Assembly: GCF_042670205.1 (NCBI RefSeq)
Contig: NZ_JBHUWD010000018.1
Span: 1-64,000, forward strand
DNA from: Luteimicrobium sp042670205
GTDB lineage: Bacteria; Actinomycetota; Actinomycetes; Actinomycetales; Cellulomonadaceae
Reading direction: 5' to 3'
DNA length: 64,000 nt
Shown here: positions 16,363 to 25,123 of the stretch, one piece after another
Layout: every line of letters starts with the position of its first letter
Position numbering within the stretch: the first letter of the stretch is position 1
The notes under the pieces: model-generated
The model's database searches: none
Seen by the model: only the letters and a program-made list of their open reading frames with translations
Told to the model about the DNA's origin: nothing
Program-made: the position numbers and the translations under genes

Positions 16363-17640
16363 TCAGGTCAGGCGGACGGGATCGACGATGTCCGCGTAGA
16401 TGAGGAGCACGCCCATGACCGTCAGCAGCCCGAACATCGCGTACGCGACCGGCATCATGCGCGCGGTGTCCGCGGGGCCCGGACGCGGGAGGCGCCGCAC
16501 GCGCGCGACGGTGCGCTTCGCACCCTCGTAGAGCGCACCCACGACGTGCCCGCCGTCGAGCGGCACGAGCGGGATGAGGTTGAAGACGAACAACGCCACG
16601 TTGAGGCTCGCCAGCAGCAGGAGCATGGCCTGGACCCGCGCGACGACGGTCGCCTGGTCCGCGCCCGCGACGTCCACGGCGACGCGCCCGACGCCCACGA
16701 CGCTCATCACCGAGTCGGCGCTGCGCGGCTCGTCGCCGAACGTCGCGCGGGCGACGTCGACGACCTTGACGGGCAGCTGCGCGACGAGCTCGACGGTCCC
16801 CGTGGTCATGTCCCACGTCTGGCTCACGGCCGTCGCGGGCGACTGGTGGACGCGCTCCGCCGTCGGATAGATCCCCAGGTAGGGCACGGTCTGCGTGGTG
16901 ACGGAGCCGTCGGACGCCGTCGTCTGCGTCGTGTGCTCGGCGGGCGTCACGTCGAGCGTGTCCTGGGTCCCGTCGCGGTCCACGACGAGCGTCGTGGGCG
17001 CGGTGCCGCCGTCGCGGATCGCGCTCGACAGGTCGTCCCAGCTGCTCACCGGCGAACCGTCGTACGCGACGATCGTGTCTCCCGCCCGCAGCCCCGCCTT
17101 CGAGGCGGGCGACGCGGGGTCGCCCGCCTGGCACGAGTCGTCCGACGACGTCGACACGCACGCGGGCACGGCGCCGACCGTCGTCGTGGGGGTCTGGACC
17201 CCGATCGCGGACAGGGCGATCAGGGTGAGGACGAACGCGATGACGAGGTTCATCACCGGGCCGCCGAGCATCACGACGACCTTCTTGGGCGCGGACAGGC
17301 GGTAGAACGCGCGGGACTCCTGGCCGGGGAGGATCTCCTCGGCGGACGCCTCGCGGGCCGCCGACGTCATCTCGCCGAACCAGCCCTTGCGGGGCCGGTG
17401 CCCGGGCGGCGCGGGCGCGTACATGCCGACGAGCCGCACGTAGCCGCCCGCGGGGATCGCCTTGAGCCCGTACTCGGTCTCGCCGCGGGTCCGCGACCAC
17501 AGCGTCGGCCCGAAGCCCACCATGTACTGGCTCACCCGCACCCCGAAGAGCTTGGCGGGGACCATGTGGCCGACCTCGTGCAGGGCGATGGACACCAGCA
17601 CGCCCACCACCACGACGAGCACCGCGATCACGACGGCCAT
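16363..17640 (-). CDS. M50 site-2 protease, RseP/Rip1-like
   Basis: An intramembrane zinc metalloprotease (425 aa) of the regulated intramembrane proteolysis type; Rip1 is the mycobacterial counterpart. The catalytic HEVGH is at residues 21-25 in the first TM helix. A PDZ domain spans about 185-275 (SKAGLRAGDTIVAYDG). The third zinc ligand is in NLIPLVPLDGGH near residue 340. Four hydrophobic helices are visible. ATG 17640 has GGAGGA upstream; 17 further in-frame codons before it do not look conserved. Its neighbour dxr lies 116 bp upstream, a common actinobacterial pairing. The stop is 15 bp from the convergent resistance gene. Confidence 0.93.
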   Translation of the reverse strand: MAVVIAVLVVVVGVLVSIALHEVGHMVPAKLFGVRVSQYMVGFGPTLWSRTRGETEYGLKAIPAGGYVRLVGMYAPAPPGHRPRKGWFGEMTSAAREASAEEILPGQESRAFYRLSAPKKVVVMLGGPVMNLVIAFVLTLIALSAIGVQTPTTTVGAVPACVSTSSDDSCQAGDPASPASKAGLRAGDTIVAYDGSPVSSWDDLSSAIRDGGTAPTTLVVDRDGTQDTLDVTPAEHTTQTTASDGSVTTQTVPYLGIYPTAERVHQSPATAVSQTWDMTTGTVELVAQLPVKVVDVARATFGDEPRSADSVMSVVGVGRVAVDVAGADQATVVARVQAMLLLLASLNVALFVFNLIPLVPLDGGHVVGALYEGAKRTVARVRRLPRPGPADTARMMPVAYAMFGLLTVMGVLLIYADIVDPVRLT

Positions 17641-17756
17641 ACGGTTCGATCCTCCGGGGACGGACGGGAAGTCAGGACGGCCAGGATGCACCGTGCGCCT
17701 GGGCGCGCGCTGAAGAGATCCTGGGGCGGCTCGGACGGCGGGCGGCGCCCGGTGCG

Positions 17757-18920
17757 TCAGCGCCGCGCGAGGACGGCGCGTGCCTCGTCACGGGCCCAGG
17801 CGTCGGCGCGCAGGACGCCGTCGACGCTCGACGCGTCGAGGCCCGCGGCCTCGTGCGCGTCGACCACCCGCGCGATCGTGTCCACGATGTCGAGGAACCC
17901 GATCGCGCCGTCGTGGAACGCGTCGACGCACACCTCGTTCGCGGCGTTGTAGACGGCGGGCGCGACACCGCCTTCCGTGCCCACCCGCCGGGCGAGCCCG
18001 ACGGCCGGGAACTGCTCCTCGTCGAGCGGCGCGAACTCCCACGACGCCGCGCGGGTCCAGTCGATCGGGACGTCCACGTCCGCGAGCCGGTCGGGCCACG
18101 ACAGCCCGAGCGCGATCGGCACCAGCATGCGCGGCGGGCCGGCCTGCGCGATCGTCGAGCCGTCGTGGAACTCGACCATCGAGTGGATGAGCTGCTGCGG
18201 GTGCACGACGACCTCGATCCGGTCGAACGGGACGTCGAAGAGCAGGTGCGCCTCGATGACCTCGAGGCCCTTGTTCACGAGGGTCGCGGAGTTCGTCGTG
18301 ACGACGCGCCCCATCGCGAAGTTCGGGTGCTGGAGCGCCTCGGCGGGCGTCGCCTTCTTCATCTCGTCGCGCGACCGCCGCAGGAACGGTCCTCCGCTCG
18401 CGGTGATCACCAGCCGGCGCACCTCGCCCGGCGCGCCCGAGCGCAACGCCTGTGCGATCGCCGAGTGCTCCGAGTCGACGGGCACGACCTGGCCCGGGCG
18501 CCGGACGGCCCCCGTGACCAGGCGGCCCCCGATCACGAGCGACTCCTTGTTCGCGAGAGCCAGCGTGGAGCCGGCCTCCAGCGCCGCGAGGGTCGGCCGC
18601 AGGCCCACGGCGCCGGTGATGCCGTTGAGCACGACGTCGCTCCCCCGGCCCGCGGCCTCGGCGGCCGCGTCCGGGCCGTCGAGCACCTCGACGTCGCCCA
18701 GCGCGTCCCGCACGACGCGCGCCGCCTCCGGGTCCGCGACGGCCACCGTCCGCACGCCCAGGGCGCGCGCCTGCTGGACGACGAGGCCCGGGTTCGCGCC
18801 ACCGGCGCTGACGGCCTCCACGTCGAACCGGTCCGGGTTGCGACCGATCACGTCGACGGCCTGGGTGCCGATCGACCCGGTCGAGCCGAGGAGGGTCACG
18901 GTGCGCGGGCTGGCGGTCAT
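17757..18920 (-). CDS. dxr: 1-deoxy-D-xylulose 5-phosphate reductoisomerase
   Basis: DXR converts DXP to MEP with NADPH, the committed step of the MEP pathway. The 387-aa product has the NADPH-binding N terminus VTLLGSTGSIGTQ (residues 8-20), ALANKESLV, the metal/substrate region PVDSEHSAI, ITASGGPF and GRVVTTNSATLVNKG, and the C-terminal helical domain (YNAANE). It starts at ATG 18920. It shares the pathway with ispG and lies next to the M50 protease gene. It should be the fosmidomycin target in this organism. Confidence 0.98.
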   Translation of the reverse strand: MTASPRTVTLLGSTGSIGTQAVDVIGRNPDRFDVEAVSAGGANPGLVVQQARALGVRTVAVADPEAARVVRDALGDVEVLDGPDAAAEAAGRGSDVVLNGITGAVGLRPTLAALEAGSTLALANKESLVIGGRLVTGAVRRPGQVVPVDSEHSAIAQALRSGAPGEVRRLVITASGGPFLRRSRDEMKKATPAEALQHPNFAMGRVVTTNSATLVNKGLEVIEAHLLFDVPFDRIEVVVHPQQLIHSMVEFHDGSTIAQAGPPRMLVPIALGLSWPDRLADVDVPIDWTRAASWEFAPLDEEQFPAVGLARRVGTEGGVAPAVYNAANEVCVDAFHDGAIGFLDIVDTIARVVDAHEAAGLDASSVDGVLRADAWARDEARAVLARR

Positions 18921-18977
18921 GTCGTCATCCTCGCAGGCTCCGGGGACGGGTCGGCGCCGTGCGCCGGCGCGGCGGGC

Positions 18978-19700
18978 TCAGCGCGGCGCGGTCCACTCGA
19001 GGGTGTACCGGAAGAACAGCCGGCGGCGAACCCGGGCCCCCGGCAGCACCGTCCGGGCCGCCGCCGCGATCTCGTCGACGGTCTCGGTCGCGTCGCGCAC
19101 CACCACGGGAGGTGCCGCGGACGAGGCGTCGTCCGCGTCCGGCCTCACGTCGCCGCCCGTGGGACGCACCGCACGCGGGTGCTTGACCAGGCCCACGACC
19201 GGGTTGGCGAACGCCGAGACGAGGTCGACGGCCACGTCCCGGCGCGTGGCGACCCGCGCCAGCCCGACGACGAGCAGCCGGCCGCCCGGAGCGAGGAGCC
19301 CTCGCGCGTGCTCGAGCGCCGGGACGAGGTCCAGGTGGTGGAGCACCGCGACCATGGTGACGAGGTCGTAGCCGCCCACGCCCGCGGGGACGCGGACGTC
19401 CCCGAACGACGCCTCCCGCACGCTCACGCGGCCGTCGGACGCGAACCGCTGCGCGGCCCAGCGCGCGGCGGCGGGGTCCGCGTCGATCGCGTCGACCCGG
19501 TCGAACCGGCCCGCGAGAGCGGCGACCAGTCCCCCGAGCCCGCAGCCCACGTCGAGCGCCGCCCGACGACGCCGCGGCAGGCGCCGGAGCACCCAGCCGT
19601 GGAAGTGGTCGTTGTGGCTCCACGGGTGGCGCGCGTTGAGCCGCGCGAGAGCGGCCGCGAGCGAGCGCACGGCCGGGCTCGTCGTCGTGCGGTGGCTCAC
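18978..19700 (-). CDS. Class I SAM-dependent methyltransferase
   Basis: A 240-aa Rossmann-fold methyltransferase. Motif I is ALDVGCGLGGL (about residues 48-58), the acidic motif II residue is in VDAIDAD, and YDLVTMVAVLHHL follows as motif IV. The WSHNDHFHGWVLRRLP stretch near the N terminus occurs in a family of actinobacterial small-molecule methyltransferases as far as I recall. The substrate cannot be predicted. It lies 10 bp from the DivIVA-domain gene on the same strand and 57 bp before dxr. Confidence 0.82.
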   Translation of the reverse strand: MSHRTTTSPAVRSLAAALARLNARHPWSHNDHFHGWVLRRLPRRRRAALDVGCGLGGLVAALAGRFDRVDAIDADPAAARWAAQRFASDGRVSVREASFGDVRVPAGVGGYDLVTMVAVLHHLDLVPALEHARGLLAPGGRLLVVGLARVATRRDVAVDLVSAFANPVVGLVKHPRAVRPTGGDVRPDADDASSAAPPVVVRDATETVDEIAAAARTVLPGARVRRRLFFRYTLEWTAPR

Positions 19701-19710
19701 CGGAGCGACG

Positions 19711-20259
19711 TCACTCGACGCCGAGCAGCACCTCGACGGCCCGCGACAGGTAGGCGTCGACAGGCCCTTCGCCGTACGCGTCCGCCCCGCGGCGACGGCG
19801 GAACGTCGCCGCGCGGATCTCGGCGGCGGTGATCGGCACCTGGCGGTCGAAGTAGTCGACGAGACGGTCGAGGAGAGCGTCGACGTCGTCCATGTCGTAG
19901 CCCGCCTCGCCGCGGCCGGCCGGCGCGAACTTCTCGCACGCGGGACGGTTCAGGCGCGGGTAGAGGGTGCGCGCCTCCTCGGCGATGCGGTCCATCCAGG
20001 CCTGCGGCCCGTGCTGCGTGACGAACGCGCCCCGGTCGCGCACCGAGAACGCCGCCTCGAGGCGGTCCAGCGCGGCGTCGACCTCGTGCGTGTCGTACCC
20101 GCCGCGGACGAGCTCGAACGAGACCGCCTGGATGTCCGCGCTCGTGAACGGCCCGGCCTCCCGGCCCTCGTAGACCGCCCGCGCGTAGTCGAAGAAGTCG
20201 TCGACCTCGTCGGGGTCGTAGCCGGTCGTGAGCTTCCCCACGGTGCTGAACCTGGACAC
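19711..20259 (-). CDS. DivIVA-repeat domain protein
   Basis: A 182-aa protein made of repeated DivIVA-type modules: FSTVGKLTTGYDPDEVDDFF at residues 4-23, VRGGYDTHEVDAALDRL near 50-66, and GYDMDDVDALLDRLVDYF near 120-137. These match the actinobacterial DivIVA-like repeat (G-Y-D-x3-V-D). DivIVA proteins bind curved membrane and organise polar growth; a role here is inference, as the long coiled coil of Wag31 is absent. The start is GTG 20259: AGGAG lies in the last codons of rlmN and the GTG follows the rlmN TGA by one base, indicating coupling. Longer starts inside rlmN are unlikely. Confidence 0.8.
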   Translation of the reverse strand: MSRFSTVGKLTTGYDPDEVDDFFDYARAVYEGREAGPFTSADIQAVSFELVRGGYDTHEVDAALDRLEAAFSVRDRGAFVTQHGPQAWMDRIAEEARTLYPRLNRPACEKFAPAGRGEAGYDMDDVDALLDRLVDYFDRQVPITAAEIRAATFRRRRGADAYGEGPVDAYLSRAVEVLLGVE

Positions 20260-20260
20260 G

Positions 20261-21391
20261 TCACTCCTCTTCCGCGGCGAGCTGACCGCACGCGCCGTCG
20301 ATGTCACTGCCACGGGTGTCCCGGATCGTCGTCGGGATCCCGTGCTCGCGCAATCGTGCCACGAACTCCGCCTCGACCGCGGGGTCGCTCGCGGTCCAGA
20401 TGGAGCCGGGCGTCGGGTTCAGCGGGATCGGGTTGACGTGGACCCAGCCGCGGCCGCGCGCGTTGAGCTTGTCGCCGAGCAGGTCGGCGCGCCAGGCGTG
20501 GTCGTTCATGTCGCGGATGAGCGCGTACTCGATGCTGACGCGACGACCCGTCACCTCGAAGTAGTGCCGGGCCGCGTCGAGCGCCTCGTCGACCGACCAG
20601 CGCGTGTTGATCGGCACGAGCTCGGAGCGCAGCTCGTCGTCGGGCGCGTGCAGCGACAGCGCGAGCGTCACCGGGATGCCCTCGTCGGCGAGCTTGCGCA
20701 TCGCCGGTACGAGGCCGACCGTCGACACGGTCACGTTGCGGGCCGACATCCCGAGGCCCTCCGGCTCCTTGGCGACGAGCGTGCGCACCGTCCCCATGAC
20801 CGCCTTGTAGTTGGCGAGCGGCTCCCCCATGCCCATGAAGACGAGGTTGTTGAGCCGCGTCGGGCCGCCGGGGACCTCGCCGTCGGCCAGCGAGCGCGCC
20901 GCCGAGCGCACCTGCTCGACGATCTCCGCCGTCGACAGGTTGCGCGTCAGGCCGAGCTGGCCGGTCGCGCAGAACGGGCACGCCATGCCGCAGCCCGCCT
21001 GGCTCGACACGCAGAGGGTCGTGCGGTGCGTGTACCGCATGAGCACGGACTCGACCTTCGCGCCGTCGAACAGGTGCCAGAGCGTCTTGACCGTCGTGCC
21101 GCCGTCCGCCTCGAGCACGCGCGCCTTCTCGAGCAGCGGCGGGAACAGCGTCTCGGCGAGCACGTCGCGCGTCGCGGCCGGGAGGTCCGTCATGGCCTGC
21201 GGGTCGGACGTGAGATGCGTGAAGTAGTGCGTCGCGAGCTGCTTGGCGCGGAACGGCTTCTCGCCCAGGTCGACGACGGCCTGCGCCCGCTCCTCGGAAG
21301 TGAGGTCCGCGAAGTGGCGTGGCGGCTTGCCACGGCGGGGGGCGGCGAGCTGCAGCGGGGTGCGGCCCGCGGGCGGGGTGACGGTCGGCAT
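20261..21391 (-). CDS. rlmN: 23S rRNA/tRNA adenine-C2 methyltransferase RlmN
   Basis: Radical SAM enzyme methylating A2503 of 23S rRNA (and A37 of some tRNAs). The 376-aa product has the cluster motif CGMACPFC near residues 127-134, GMGEPLANY, the SAM-binding region STVGLVPAM, and the C-terminal RGSDIDGACGQL whose Cys is the transient methylene-bearing residue. ATG 21391 gives MPTVTPPAGRTPLQL; the SD is weak. It is followed by the DivIVA-repeat gene with one base between, and preceded by cdsA, the usual actinobacterial order. Confidence 0.97.
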   Translation of the reverse strand: MPTVTPPAGRTPLQLAAPRRGKPPRHFADLTSEERAQAVVDLGEKPFRAKQLATHYFTHLTSDPQAMTDLPAATRDVLAETLFPPLLEKARVLEADGGTTVKTLWHLFDGAKVESVLMRYTHRTTLCVSSQAGCGMACPFCATGQLGLTRNLSTAEIVEQVRSAARSLADGEVPGGPTRLNNLVFMGMGEPLANYKAVMGTVRTLVAKEPEGLGMSARNVTVSTVGLVPAMRKLADEGIPVTLALSLHAPDDELRSELVPINTRWSVDEALDAARHYFEVTGRRVSIEYALIRDMNDHAWRADLLGDKLNARGRGWVHVNPIPLNPTPGSIWTASDPAVEAEFVARLREHGIPTTIRDTRGSDIDGACGQLAAEEE

Positions 21392-21450
21392 GTCGGGGTC
21401 CAGACGGTGGTCGGAGGTCGGTCGGGGACGGGCGGGCCGCTGGGGGCGGG

Positions 21451-22542
21451 TCAGCTCCCCGGGACGGCGGCCGCCAGCAGCACGTACACGAACGGGGCCG
21501 TGATGAGCAGCGAGTCGAGGCGGTCCAGGATGCCGCCGTGGCCCGGCAGCAGGCGTCCCATGTCCTTCAAGTCTAGGTCGCGCTTGAGGAGCGACTCGGC
21601 GAGGTCGCCGAGCGTCGCCGTGAGGGGCGCGAGCACACCGAGCGCGATGCCGACCCAGGGGTCGGCGTCGAGCAGGTGAGCACCCACCAGGCCGACGACG
21701 ATCGCGAGCACGAACGAGCCCATGAGGCCCTCGATGCTCTTCTTCGGGCTGACGGTCGGCGCGAGCGGGTGCCGGCCGAACAGGACGCCCGCCACATACC
21801 CGCCCGTGTCGCTCGCCACGGCGAGCAGGACGAACAGCGCGACCCGGAGCTCGCCGTCGGGCTCGGCGAGGAGCAGCATGACGAACCCGGCCATGAACGG
21901 CAGCCACGCCGTCGCGAACACCCCCGCAGCGGCGTCACGCACGCCCGCCGCCCCCGCCTCGTCGAGCGCGCACCAGACGACGACGCCGCCCACCGTGAGC
22001 AGGAACGAGACCATGAGAGCCTCGGAGCCCGAGTAGTAGGACGAGACCAGGATCCCCGCCGTGCCCACGAGCAGCGGGAGCAGCGGCAGGCGGATGTCCT
22101 TGAGCTTGAACGCCTGCGCGAGCTCCCAGACCGCGCTACCGACCGCGAGCACCGCGAACGCCACGAAGAACTCGGGACGGAAGACCAGGGACGCTGCGAC
22201 GACGCCGAGCAGGATCACGCCCACGGCGATCGCGGCCGGGAGGTTCCGGCCCGCCTTGGGGACGGGTGGCGGCGGGTCCTGGAGCGGCACGGGGGCATCC
22301 AGGGCCTCGGCAGCCGCGACGGGCGACGCGATCACCGCGGCGAGGTCCACGTTGCCGGGCTCCGGAGCCTCGGGGTCACGGCGCTCGACGTCGTGCGTGC
22401 CGCCGTCGGCCGGCTGCGCGCCGAACCCGGACGCGGCCGGGGTCCAGGCCGACGGGTCGGCCCCGTCGCCCGCGTCCGCGGACCCGCGTCGCCGGTACGA
22501 CGGCGTCGGGCGCTCGGACTTCCTTCGCTTCGCGGCCGCCAT
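21451..22542 (-). CDS. cdsA: Phosphatidate cytidylyltransferase (CDP-DAG synthase)
   Basis: CdsA makes CDP-diacylglycerol, the precursor of phosphatidylglycerol, cardiolipin and PI lipids. The 363-aa membrane protein has about eight TM helices after a soluble, low-complexity N terminus of about 95 residues, and the family signature near the C terminus (SLLKRDLDLKDMG then LLPGHGGILDRLDS). The N-terminal extension (rich in Pro, Ala and charged residues) is longer than in E. coli but usual in Actinobacteria. Its ATG overlaps the frr stop (ATGA), so it is translationally coupled to frr. Confidence 0.96.
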   Translation of the reverse strand: MAAAKRRKSERPTPSYRRRGSADAGDGADPSAWTPAASGFGAQPADGGTHDVERRDPEAPEPGNVDLAAVIASPVAAAEALDAPVPLQDPPPPVPKAGRNLPAAIAVGVILLGVVAASLVFRPEFFVAFAVLAVGSAVWELAQAFKLKDIRLPLLPLLVGTAGILVSSYYSGSEALMVSFLLTVGGVVVWCALDEAGAAGVRDAAAGVFATAWLPFMAGFVMLLLAEPDGELRVALFVLLAVASDTGGYVAGVLFGRHPLAPTVSPKKSIEGLMGSFVLAIVVGLVGAHLLDADPWVGIALGVLAPLTATLGDLAESLLKRDLDLKDMGRLLPGHGGILDRLDSLLITAPFVYVLLAAAVPGS

Positions 22543-23099
22543 CAGACCTCGAGCAGCTCGTTCTCCTTGCCCGCCAGGAGCGCGTCGATCGCGTCGACGT
22601 GCTTCTTGGTGAGCGACTCGAGCTCCTTCTCCGCCCGGGCGACCTCGTCCTCGCCCGCCTCGCCGTCACGGACGATGCGGTCGAGCTCCTCCTTGGCGCG
22701 ACGACGCACGTTGCGCACCGAGACGCGCGCGTCCTCGGCCTTGCCCTTGGCGAGCTTCACGTAGTCGCGGCGACGCTCCTCCGTGAGCGCGGGCAGCACG
22801 ACGCGGATGACGTTGCCGTCGGTCGCCGGGTTGACGCCCAGGTCCGAGTCGCGGATCGCCTTCTCGATCGCAGGCGTCGCGGTCTTGTCGAACGGCGACA
22901 CGAGGATGGTCCGCGCCTCGGGCGTGTTGAACGACGCCAGCTGCTGCAGCGGCGTGGGCGCGCCGTAGTAGTCGACGGAGATCTTCGCGAACATCCCGGC
23001 GCTCGCCCGGCCCGTGCGGATCCCCGCGAAGTCCTCCTTGGCGACCTCGATCGCCTTGTCCATCTTGTCCTCGGCCTCGAGGAGGGTGTCGTCGATCAC
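22542..23099 (-). CDS. frr: Ribosome recycling factor
   Basis: RRF splits post-termination ribosomes with EF-G. The 185-aa product has the full family pattern: AEDKMDKAIEVAKEDFAGIR, GRASAGMF, VDYYGAPTPLQQLASF, NVIRVVLPALTEERRRDYVK and the C-terminal helix LTKKHVDAIDALLAGKE. The GTG start at 23099 has AAGGAG 6-7 nt upstream. It sits between pyrH and cdsA; its stop overlaps the cdsA ATG. Confidence 0.98.
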   Translation of the reverse strand: MIDDTLLEAEDKMDKAIEVAKEDFAGIRTGRASAGMFAKISVDYYGAPTPLQQLASFNTPEARTILVSPFDKTATPAIEKAIRDSDLGVNPATDGNVIRVVLPALTEERRRDYVKLAKGKAEDARVSVRNVRRRAKEELDRIVRDGEAGEDEVARAEKELESLTKKHVDAIDALLAGKENELLEV

Positions 23100-23181
23100 C
23101 GGTGCTCCTTGGTTCGGTCTGTCGCGGTTCTGGTCTGTGGTCCGTCCGTCCGGGGTCCGCTGCGGACCGCGGTCGAGCGGC

Positions 23182-23940
23182 TCAGCTCGTCGTGAGCAGC
23201 GTGCCGATCTTCTCGCCCACGAGCGCCCGCGTCACGTTGCCGGGCTCGTTCATCCCGAACACGCGCATCTCGACGTCGTTGTCGCGGCACATGCTGAGGG
23301 CCGTCGTGTCCATGACGCCGAGGTCCTGGACGAGCGCGTCGGTGTACGTGATGTGGTCGAGCTTGCGCGCCGTCGGGTCGCGGCGCGGGTCCGCCGTGTA
23401 GACGCCGTCGACGCCGTTCTTGCCCATGAGGACCTCGTCGCAGTGCGTCTCGAGCGCACGCTGGACGGCGACCGTGTCCGTCGAGAAGTACGGCATGCCC
23501 GCGCCGGCGCCGAAGATCACGACGCGGCCCTTCTCGAGGTGACGGATCGCCCGCAGCGGGATGTAGGGCTCGGCGACCTGCCCCATCGCGATCGCGGTCT
23601 GGACGCGGGTCTTCACGCCCTGCTGCTCCAGGAAGTCCTGCAGCGCCAGGCAGTTCATGACCGTTCCCAGCATGCCCATGTAGTCCGCACGGGCCCGGTC
23701 GAGACCGGACTGGGACAGCTCCGCGCCACGGAAGAAGTTGCCGCCGCCCACGACGATCGCGACCTGGACGCCCTCCGCGACCGCCGCGGCGATCTGCGCC
23801 GCGGTCGCCTGCACGACGTCCACCGCGAGCCCCACCTCGCCGCCGCCGAACACCTCGCCCGAGAGCTTGAGGAGGACGCGCCTCGACTTGACCTGACCTG
23901 TCGCGGCCACCTCGCCGCCCGTCACGACACCGTCCGTCAC
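23182..23940 (-). CDS. pyrH: UMP kinase
   Basis: PyrH phosphorylates UMP to UDP with ATP; it is a hexameric amino-acid-kinase fold enzyme. Visible motifs: RVLLKLSGEVFGG at the N terminus, AIVVGGGNFFRG, ADYMGMLGTVMN, the acceptor site GMPYFSTDTVAV and the C-terminal GNVTRALVGEKIGT. I chose GTG 23940 (VTDGVVTGG), preceded by GGGTGAGG; a start 17 codons upstream is possible but gives an Arg-rich N terminus not seen in the family. An 82-bp gap separates it from frr. Confidence 0.95.
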   Translation of the reverse strand: MTDGVVTGGEVAATGQVKSRRVLLKLSGEVFGGGEVGLAVDVVQATAAQIAAAVAEGVQVAIVVGGGNFFRGAELSQSGLDRARADYMGMLGTVMNCLALQDFLEQQGVKTRVQTAIAMGQVAEPYIPLRAIRHLEKGRVVIFGAGAGMPYFSTDTVAVQRALETHCDEVLMGKNGVDGVYTADPRRDPTARKLDHITYTDALVQDLGVMDTTALSMCRDNDVEMRVFGMNEPGNVTRALVGEKIGTLLTTS

Positions 23941-24098
23941 GACCTCACCCGTCTTCTCTCGTCGTCTGCGCCCGTCACCGGGAGGGCGCACGTGCCGTCC
24001 TGCCTCGGGGTTCCGGTCGTCCTGGTGGTGCCAGGCGCCCGTCCCACCCTAGCGGCGCTGTGCGCCGCGGCCGCGGCGCCGCAGCGCCGCGCGTCCGG

Positions 24099-24153
24099 TG
24101 CGCACCGGGGCCCGGGCCGCTGTGAGAGCGGCGACCCGGGCCCCGGGGTGCGC
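24099..24153 (-). terminator. Large GC hairpin after tsf
   Basis: A long imperfect stem lies 20 bp past the tsf stop on the minus strand: GCGCACC..GGGGCCCGGG..CCGCT pairs with AGCGG..CCCGGGCCCC..GGTGCGC around a GTGAG loop, with two small bulges. The stem is strong but lacks a U-run. It probably ends or stabilises the rpsB-tsf mRNA before pyrH. Further CG-rich palindromes (24066-24080) follow in this 232-bp gap. Confidence 0.6.
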
Positions 24154-24172
24154 GTCGGACGTGGGTCGCGCG

Positions 24173-25012
24173 TCAGCTGCCGACGCGGAACCGGACGAAG
24201 CCGAGCAGGTTGCCACCGGTGGCGGCGACGTGCTTGGCGACCGTCGTCTTCGTGTCCTTGGCCAGCGGCTGGTCCACGAGGACGGCGTCCTTGAAGAAGC
24301 CGTTCAGGCGGCCCTCGACGATCTTCGGCAGCGCGGCCTCGGGCTTGCCCTCGGCGATCGACACCTCGCGGGCGATCTCGCGCTCCTTGTCGACGACGTC
24401 CGCGGGGACGTCCTCGCGGGACAGGTACGTCGGGGCCATGGCCGCGATGTGCTGCGCGACGTCCTTGGCGACCGGCTCGGCCGCCTCGTCCGTGGCGACG
24501 ACCACGCCGATCGACGGCGGGAGGTCCTTGGCCGTCTTGTGCAGGTACGTCGTGACCTTGGGGGCCTCGACGCGCGCCACGCGGCGCAGCACGACCTTCT
24601 CGCCCATGGTCGCGCCCTGGGCGGCGATCGTGTCGGCGACGGTGCCCTCGGCGGCCGGGGCCGCGAGCGCCGACTCGGCGTCGGTCGCACCAGCGGCCGC
24701 GGCGGCCTCGAGGACGGCGTCGGCCAGCGCGATGAACTTCTCGTTCTTGACGACGAAGTCCGTCTCGGCGTCGAGCTCGATCAGCGTGGCGACCTGGCCG
24801 GCGGCGGTGTCCTCGACCTTGACGGCGACGAGGCCCTCGGTCGTGGCGTTGCCCTCGCGCTTGGCGGCACGCGCCAGGCCCTTCTTGCGGATGATCTCGA
24901 TCGCCTTGTCGGCGTTGCCGTCGGCCTCGTCGAGCGCCTTCTTGACGTCGAGCATGCCGGCACCGGTGCGCTCGCGCAGCGCCTTGATGTCAGCGGCGGT
25001 GTAGTTCGCCAT
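24173..25012 (-). CDS. tsf: Elongation factor Ts
   Basis: EF-Ts is the nucleotide exchange factor of EF-Tu. The 279-aa product begins MANYTAADIKALRERTGAGM, the conserved UBA-like N-terminal domain, followed by the TDFV motif (ETDFVVKNEKF near residue 80) that contacts EF-Tu and the dimerisation/core domains. ATG 25012 fits the family start exactly. It lies 111 bp after rpsB, the universal rpsB-tsf pair, and a GC hairpin follows it. Confidence 0.98.
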   Translation of the reverse strand: MANYTAADIKALRERTGAGMLDVKKALDEADGNADKAIEIIRKKGLARAAKREGNATTEGLVAVKVEDTAAGQVATLIELDAETDFVVKNEKFIALADAVLEAAAAAGATDAESALAAPAAEGTVADTIAAQGATMGEKVVLRRVARVEAPKVTTYLHKTAKDLPPSIGVVVATDEAAEPVAKDVAQHIAAMAPTYLSREDVPADVVDKEREIAREVSIAEGKPEAALPKIVEGRLNGFFKDAVLVDQPLAKDTKTTVAKHVAATGGNLLGFVRFRVGS

Positions 25013-25123
25013 GTCTGTTCCTTCGGCTGGTCGGACGCCCGGCGCGGGCCGGGCGATGCGTGGGGCGGGACGAGCCCGCGGGACGGGGGTGCGCCGCACG
25101 GTCAGCGCGGCGCACCCGTCACG

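Noticed and set aside
19500..19560. tRNA-like GGTTCGACC sequence
   Set aside because: Lies inside the methyltransferase gene and has no cloverleaf partners.
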